Of a stretch of 9,405 bases of DNA, positions 5,975 through 9,405 are shown piece by piece. The notes beneath the pieces are model-generated. The model saw only the letters and a program-made list of their open reading frames with translations, had not been told where the DNA came from and made no database searches. The position numbers and the translations under genes were made by a program. The DNA is taken from assembly GCA_014381035.1 (NCBI GenBank), contig JACMIS010000526.1, positions 1 through 9,405 of the forward strand, read 5' to 3'. The stretch is from Armatimonadota bacterium. GTDB lineage: Bacteria; Armatimonadota; Armatimonadia; Armatimonadales; Armatimonadaceae. Numbering within the stretch: position 1 is the stretch's first letter; each line of letters opens with the position of its first letter.

Positions 5975-7348
5975 ATGGGAAGCGAGCTGACTCCGAAACA
6001 AGACCCCCTCCCAATTACGTGCCCGAATTGCGGGCGGAAGGATCGGCAGGTGAAGGCAGGCGCGACCGGCGGCATTCAGCGATACAAATGCGTCCCCTGC
6101 GGGCGACGGTATTCCCTCGATGTGCGTCCGCGAGCCTATGCGTCGGCACTACGGGAGCAGGCGGTGCAGATGCATGCGAGCGGTACGTCGATCCGCAAGG
6201 TCGCCCACGCACTCGGAGTCAGTCCGCAGACGGTCAGCAATTGGACACGGACCGCGTCGCCTCCGAGCGCACCGGATGTACCAGGTCCTACACGGGCGGA
6301 ATCGTCGATCAAGCCAAGAACCACTATCGTGGATGTTGCCCGGCATGCCGGTGTGTCCACGGCGACAATCTCCAACGATCTTAATGACAAAGGGCGAATG
6401 AGTCAGAAGACACGTCTGCGTATAGAAGACGCGATGAAGGTGCTCTATTTTACGCCCAATGCACTGGTGCAGGCGATTCGCCACCGACGCACCCACACAC
6501 TCGGTCTGCTGTCCTATGGGATTTACGAATTGGTAAAGGACATCGAGTATTCGATTGTAGCGCCGATCCTCGCCGCCATTAACCGTGCCGCCGACGCGGC
6601 AGCGTATGATGTGCTCCTCTACACCGGTTGGCCGCACCGGGCACGTAGCCGGACGGGGTCTGATTTTTTGAACGGACAGATAGACGGACTGCTCTGGATG
6701 TCTCCCCAGTCATATCACCCGCAACTGCGCTTCGTGGCAGACGGGGGATTGCCGGTGATGTCCCTGATGACACGGCGGGTGCCGGACGGGGTTGGCTATG
6801 TGGTGGCAGACAATGTCGGTGGCATTCGCGACCTTGTGCAGTATCTGGTAAGTCGCGGACATACGCGGATCGCCTTTCTGGGGGCGACGATCACCTCGGA
6901 CTTTGTGGACCGCGCCACCGGGTATCGGGAGGGATTGGTAGCAACCGGCATCGCGCATGACCCGGAGATCGAATCGACCGATGTTGCGGGAGATCAGTGG
7001 TCCAGAGTGGGCATCGCACCGGTGCTGGATCGCTGGTTGCAGATGCAGGACCCGCCGACCGCGATAGTCTGCGTCGAGGATATACTGGCGGCGAATGCCA
7101 TCGAATTGCTTCGTGAGCGCGGTTTGCGGGTGCCGGAAGATATGGCGGTGACAGGGTTCAATGATGTCCCCGCCACGGAGCAACTTTGCGGCGGCATCAC
7201 AACGGTACACCAGCCTTTTAGCGAGATCGGCAGGATAGCGGTGGAGCGGCTGAATGCGATGATACAGGGCACACCCCTGTCGGAGTGCCGTATCACCCTT
7301 CCTGTCCGCCTAGTGATCCGCTCCTCAACGGAACCACAATCGTCATAA
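5975..7348 (+). CDS. LacI-family regulator with an N-terminal InsA-type zinc ribbon and HTH
   Basis: 457 residues from ATG 5975 (503 from ATG 5837). Three parts are visible. Residues about 14-48 form a Cys4 zinc ribbon (CPNC at 16-19, CVPC at 39-42) followed by a helix-turn-helix at about 55-92 containing GVSPQTVSNW. This pair resembles the N-terminus of IS1 InsA. After a Pro/Ser-rich linker (about 95-116) comes a complete LacI HTH and hinge (TIVDVARHAGVSTATISNDL ... FTPNALVQAIR, about 117-170). The periplasmic-binding-protein-like sensor follows, with VVADNVGGI, RGHTRIAFLG, VPEDMAVTGFND and TVHQPFSEIG. LacI proteins are usually about 330-350 residues, so the N-terminal 115 residues are extra. 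It probably senses a sugar released by the neighbouring glycosidases and controls them, though the effector is unknown. No catalytic transposase domain is present. Confidence 0.87.
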   Translation: MGSELTPKQDPLPITCPNCGRKDRQVKAGATGGIQRYKCVPCGRRYSLDVRPRAYASALREQAVQMHASGTSIRKVAHALGVSPQTVSNWTRTASPPSAPDVPGPTRAESSIKPRTTIVDVARHAGVSTATISNDLNDKGRMSQKTRLRIEDAMKVLYFTPNALVQAIRHRRTHTLGLLSYGIYELVKDIEYSIVAPILAAINRAADAAAYDVLLYTGWPHRARSRTGSDFLNGQIDGLLWMSPQSYHPQLRFVADGGLPVMSLMTRRVPDGVGYVVADNVGGIRDLVQYLVSRGHTRIAFLGATITSDFVDRATGYREGLVATGIAHDPEIESTDVAGDQWSRVGIAPVLDRWLQMQDPPTAIVCVEDILAANAIELLRERGLRVPEDMAVTGFNDVPATEQLCGGITTVHQPFSEIGRIAVERLNAMIQGTPLSECRITLPVRLVIRSSTEPQSS

Positions 7349-7572
7349 CCATGATTAGACAGCCTCCGACAAATCTATATCCCTTTCCAGACACTTGATT
7401 GGACCAGGCTGACGTAGTCCCCGTGAATAATGACGATGAATGGTCGTGTTTGCACGAGCGACTTTCCGGGTGTCTACTAGCCTGAATATCAGTGATGATA
7501 CCGGGAGAGGTTTTATCTGTATCCACTATTAGATTTTTTCATGATTTCGTATCCATATATTGACATTCCGAG

Positions 7573-7597
7573 CAGCGTCACAGATAAGTAGACGCTG
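7573..7597. repeat. Inverted repeat CAGCGTC-N11-GACGCTG
   Basis: Perfect seven-base arms separated by 11 bases (arms 7573-7579 and 7591-7597), about 225 bp after the regulator stop. No T-run follows. It could be an operator for a dimeric regulator or a 3'-end hairpin. It has no counterpart that I see in the GH5 leader. Confidence 0.4.
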
Positions 7598-7695
7598 TCT
7601 TCCTCCTCACGATTAACGGACCTCTCCTTCAGATGTCGTCGTCATTTCGATCAGGTCACAGCTATATCGGTGCGTAAACAAATATCGGTCGATAG

Positions 7696-7758
7696 TTGAC
7701 AGCACCGGGAACCTATGGTAATCTGAATACATGTTTGGTTAACCCCATACATCAAAAC
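7696..7758 (+). promoter_or_regulatory. Distal promoter block upstream of the pilin gene (copy B)
   Basis: TTGACA (7696-7701), exactly 17 bases, TAATCT (7719-7724), preceded by TGG to give an extended -10. It is a near-consensus sigma-70 promoter. The downstream block 7737-7758 (GGTTAACC ... ATCAAAAC) matches 18 of 22 positions with 3697-3718. The implied pilin leader would be about 300 nt. Confidence 0.6.
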
Positions 7759-7969
7759 CGTCTGCCAGTAACAGACAATGAAATGTAAGCGGCGATGTTT
7801 GCCCGGTACAGAATGGAACTGGTTTCGAAATAGCAGGATCACCAGATATGGCGGTCGTACAAACTTCCACTGGCAATACCCCGCCGGACAGCGATACCAG
7901 GAATCAGAAAAAGAATTCTGTGAACGACTTAGCTGTATAACATTTTGTATCCCATTAGCCGTTACGTCG

Positions 7970-7999
7970 TTGACGGTTCTACGGACCTCGACCTTAGAT
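7970..7999 (+). promoter_or_regulatory. Proximal promoter-like element before the pilin gene
   Basis: TTGACG, 18 bases, TTAGAT. The -10 is weak, but the segment is conserved with 3845-3878 upstream of GH5. Transcription from here would start near 8006, giving a leader of only about 25 nt. Confidence 0.35.
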
Positions 8000-8005
8000 C
8001 GTATC

Positions 8006-8017
8006 GCAACCGTTTGA
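8006..8017. promoter_or_regulatory. Near-match to a LacI-family operator at the pilin start
   Basis: GCAACCGTTTGA agrees with GNAANCGNTTNC except for the last base. It overlaps the expected start of transcription from the proximal element and touches the pilin Shine-Dalgarno, so a bound repressor would block both. The GH5 leader has lost the left half of this site. Confidence 0.35.
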
Positions 8018-8030
8018 AAGGACAGACATT

Positions 8031-8774
8031 ATGCAGAAGACACATCGCCGGACCCATGCCGGAACGTTTGGATTCACACTGATCGAACTCTTAGTTGTTA
8101 TCGCTATTATTGCGATACTGGCTGCGATTCTTTTCCCTGTGTTCGCTCAGGCACGCGAGAAAGCACGCACCGCCTCCTGCCTCTCCAATCAAAAGCAGAT
8201 CGCCCTTGCCATCATGCAGTATGTGCAAGACTACGATGAGTCCCTACCGCTCTCCGAGTTTGCAGGCGGCGGCGGAGCCACCTGGGAGAACGTCATCAAT
8301 CCCTATGTTAAGGCGGGAGACGCCGTCGGAACGTACACGCGAAGTGGAGCCATCTGGGCCTGCCCCTCCTTCGCGCACCCGGAAGAATGGTCCCAGTATA
8401 AGGGTCTCGACAATGTCTTCGCCTGGGGCACACCGATCACGCTGGCGGACGTAGACGAACCGGCCGGCAAGATCATGGTGTTCGAAGCGGGGTCCAACTT
8501 CCCTCCCAGTGATCCTCAAACCTGGGGCTACCGGGACTCGACCAGTGCGGAGTGGTTCTGGACCAGCACCTACACGGTTCCTGCCGCGTTTGCCAAAGAC
8601 TGCGACGGCAAGTTTCCCGGCGACTGGGGAGGTTGCAACCGCTATCCCCGCTATCGCCACAACGGCACCAGTAACTTCGTCTTTATCGACGGACACTCCA
8701 AGGCACTCCCCAAAGGACAGCTCTCCTGGTACAAGCATATCTGGCGACAGAATTTCAACGGTACCCCCTGGTAG
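8031..8774 (+). CDS. Type IV pilin-like protein with H-X9-DG motif
   Basis: 247 residues. The N-terminus is a class III prepilin signal: a short basic leader, then G14 | FTLIE with Glu at +5 of the mature protein, followed by a hydrophobic helix (about 20-37) running into [12 protein letters not shown]. The C-terminal region has [18 protein letters not shown], the H-X9-DG signature (His210, Asp220-Gly221) of the DUF1559-type pilin-like proteins abundant in Planctomycetes and Armatimonadota. It is expected to be processed by prepilin peptidase and held in or near the membrane. Whether it builds a pilus, a pseudopilus or acts alone is unknown. AAAGGA lies eight bases before ATG. A small lipoprotein gene follows after 91 bp and a GH44 gene after that, all on the same strand, suggesting co-transcription. 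The 5' region resembles the relic upstream of GH5. Confidence 0.9.
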   Translation: MQKTHRRTHAGTFGFTLIELLVVIAIIAILAAILFPVFAQAREKARTASCLSNQKQIALAIMQYVQDYDESLPLSEFAGGGGATWENVINPYVKAGDAVGTYTRSGAIWACPSFAHPEEWSQYKGLDNVFAWGTPITLADVDEPAGKIMVFEAGSNFPPSDPQTWGYRDSTSAEWFWTSTYTVPAAFAKDCDGKFPGDWGGCNRYPRYRHNGTSNFVFIDGHSKALPKGQLSWYKHIWRQNFNGTPW

Positions 8775-8850
8775 TGCTCTGATCTGATTCGTTGTCGTCC
8801 TGCTTCTCTCTGCTTCCCAGAAAATGTATGTGTGAGGCAGGGCGGTGTCC

Positions 8851-8858
8851 AAAGGAGG
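8851..8858 (+). promoter_or_regulatory. Strong Shine-Dalgarno of the lipoprotein gene
   Basis: AAAGGAGG seven bases before ATG 8866 is the strongest RBS in the window. It excludes the alternative start at 8845, which would lie upstream of it. Confidence 0.7.
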
Positions 8859-8865
8859 CTATTTT

Positions 8866-9054
8866 ATGTATCGACCATTTCGCAACGTTCTTTCTCTGCT
8901 CCTGTGCGCCATTGTCCCCGCTCTCTTCGGGTGCCAGAACGGGCAGGACACTGCCGCGGACGCCGGTAAAGCCGGTGGGAACGCCGCCGAGCGTGCCGGT
9001 GCACCCCCCATCCCGGACAACCTCTCTCCAGAAGTGAGGAATCGAATCGCCTAG
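8866..9054 (+). CDS. Small lipoprotein, probably truncated by an in-frame TAG
   Basis: 62 codons to a TAG at 9052-9054. The N-terminus (MYRPFRN, then a hydrophobic stretch) ends in PALFGC, a lipobox-like site with Cys24, so lipidation and membrane anchoring are likely. The rest is low-complexity, Ala/Gly-rich and then proline-containing (PPIPDNLSPEVRNRIA). No catalytic domain is visible and I do not recognise a named family. Similar tiny lipoproteins ending in a Q-rich tail are, as far as I recall, common beside pilin-like genes in Armatimonadota, but I cannot verify that here. The gene lies between the pilin and GH44 genes, in the same direction. The stop is suspicious because the same frame continues as a Q-rich tail. 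Confidence 0.7.
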   Translation: MYRPFRNVLSLLLCAIVPALFGCQNGQDTAADAGKAGGNAAERAGAPPIPDNLSPEVRNRIA

Positions 9055-9138
9055 GAGCAGGCACAGTTTCAGGCACGCTCTCAGCAGCAACAGCAGCAGG
9101 CGCAGACACCTCCCACAAAGCCAGGTAGCCCGAAGTAA
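9055..9138 (+). pseudogene. In-frame Q-rich tail beyond the TAG of the lipoprotein
   Basis: Directly after the TAG the same frame reads EQAQFQARSQQQQQQAQTPP and then TKPGSPK to a TAA at 9136-9138. The composition is that of a genuine C-terminal tail of this gene. Changing TAG to CAG (one transition) would give an uninterrupted 90-residue protein. The TAA is 32 bp before the GH44 start, a normal operon spacing. It may be a nonsense mutation, a suppressed stop or a sequence error. Confidence 0.55.
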
Positions 9139-9170
9139 CTCGCAAAGCAAGAACAGCACTTTTTTCGCCC

Positions 9171-9405
9171 ATGTCACTACGAAACCGAATTTTTCTGACG
9201 CCCCTGATGCCGATCCTGGCAAGCCTGATCGCCTCCGCTGTGCCCGCCCACGCACAGTGTGTGGAATCCCGCCCGGCAACGATCACGGTCAATGCGTTGC
9301 ATGAGAGGCATGCCATCAACCCCTATGTCTACGGGGGTAATTTTCCCAAAGACGCCGCATTTCTGCGCAAGACCGGCACGCGCCTGAGCCGATGGGGGGG
9401 CAACA
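9171..9405 (+). CDS. Exported GH44 glycosidase, N-terminal 78 codons only
   Basis: An ATG at 9171 opens a frame to the right edge. Residues 1-28 form a signal peptide (RNR, hydrophobic core with LASLIASAV, cleavage at AHA before Q29). The mature start has TITVNALHERHAINPYVYGGNF (INPYVYGGNF at 49-58) and RLSRWGGN (71-78), which match the opening of GH44 endoglucanases/xyloglucanases, where INPYIYG and RWGGN are typical. The catalytic glutamates lie beyond the window, so the family call rests on these two motifs. No clear Shine-Dalgarno is visible, and coupling to the preceding small gene is possible. The 7-G run at 9394-9400 keeps the expected frame (RWGGN). Confidence 0.75.
   Translation, partial: MSLRNRIFLTPLMPILASLIASAVPAHAQCVESRPATITVNALHERHAINPYVYGGNFPKDAAFLRKTGTRLSRWGGN

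Larger units (their letters stand above)
7349..8030. other. AT-rich intergenic region upstream of the pilin gene
   Basis: About 0.68 kb without a convincing gene. It holds a distal TTGACA promoter block, an inverted repeat (7573-7597), a proximal promoter/RBS block shared with the GH5 leader, and a LacI-type operator near-match next to the pilin start. A second TTGACA at 7560-7565 with GATAAG 17 bases later is a weaker promoter candidate. TATCCATATAT at 7550-7560 also occurs at 3490-3500. Confidence 0.7.

Noticed and set aside
5975..6250. IS1-family insertion sequence
   Set aside because: Only an InsA-like N-terminal module is present, in frame with LacI. There is no catalytic transposase frame, terminal inverted repeat or target duplication.
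5737..6384. A 215-residue plus-strand frame overlapping the regulator
   Set aside because: It overlaps the zinc ribbon, HTH and LacI HTH coding region in another frame and has no domain of its own.
7444..7457. Small hairpin TCGTG-TTTG-CACGA about 95 bp after the regulator stop
   Set aside because: Only five base pairs with no T-run; too weak to call a terminator.
7778..8017. A 79-residue plus-strand frame just before the pilin gene
   Set aside because: No RBS, unusual Cys/Trp/Arg-rich composition, and it lies in the AT-rich leader over promoter and operator-like elements. Probably chance.
9082..9105. CAG-rich stretch as a microsatellite or array
   Set aside because: It is a run of Gln codons within the lipoprotein tail frame, including a CAA and a GCG, and is explained by coding.

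Overview
The window most resembles a chromosome segment of an Armatimonadota bacterium (Capsulimonas- or Chthonomonas-like). This is an inference from the pilin-like gene at 8031-8774. Its N-terminus, with [20 protein letters not shown] and YVQDYDE after a GFTLIE cleavage site, is the style seen in large pilin-like families of that phylum. The genes are moderately GC-rich, and the two long intergenic regions are visibly more AT-rich.

Layout. On the minus strand, a two-gene operon encodes an exported GH39 glycosidase (3414-1861) and, 15 bp further on, an exported GH29 alpha-L-fucosidase. The fucosidase starts at a TTG codon at 1845 and runs off the left edge. A 0.7-kb divergent intergenic region follows. 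On the plus strand come an exported GH5 glycanase with a C-terminal beta-sandwich module (4117-5670), a LacI-family regulator with an extra N-terminal IS1/InsA-type zinc-ribbon plus helix-turn-helix (5975-7348), a 0.68-kb intergenic region, a type IV pilin-like protein with an H-X9-DG motif (8031-8774), a very small lipoprotein interrupted by an in-frame TAG (8866-9054, tail to 9138), and the first 78 codons of an exported GH44 enzyme (9171 to the right edge).

Function (inference). GH5, GH44, GH39 and GH29 together would attack a decorated plant hemicellulose such as fucosylated xyloglucan or a xylan. The LacI protein is the obvious local sugar-responsive regulator. One perfect and one near match to the LacI-family operator consensus lie upstream of the GH5 and pilin genes. 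No transporter, tRNA, rRNA, CRISPR array or intact mobile element is visible.

Main hidden structure. The intergenic regions before GH5 and before the pilin gene are diverged relatives. They share, in the same order, an 11-mer, a TTGACA-type promoter block, a proximal promoter/RBS block, and short words from the pilin coding sequence itself, including the 12-mer for its membrane segment. The GH5 leader therefore appears to carry the decayed 5' end of a second pilin gene. This suggests that a 'pilin leader + pilin + glycosidase' cassette has been used at least twice in this locus.
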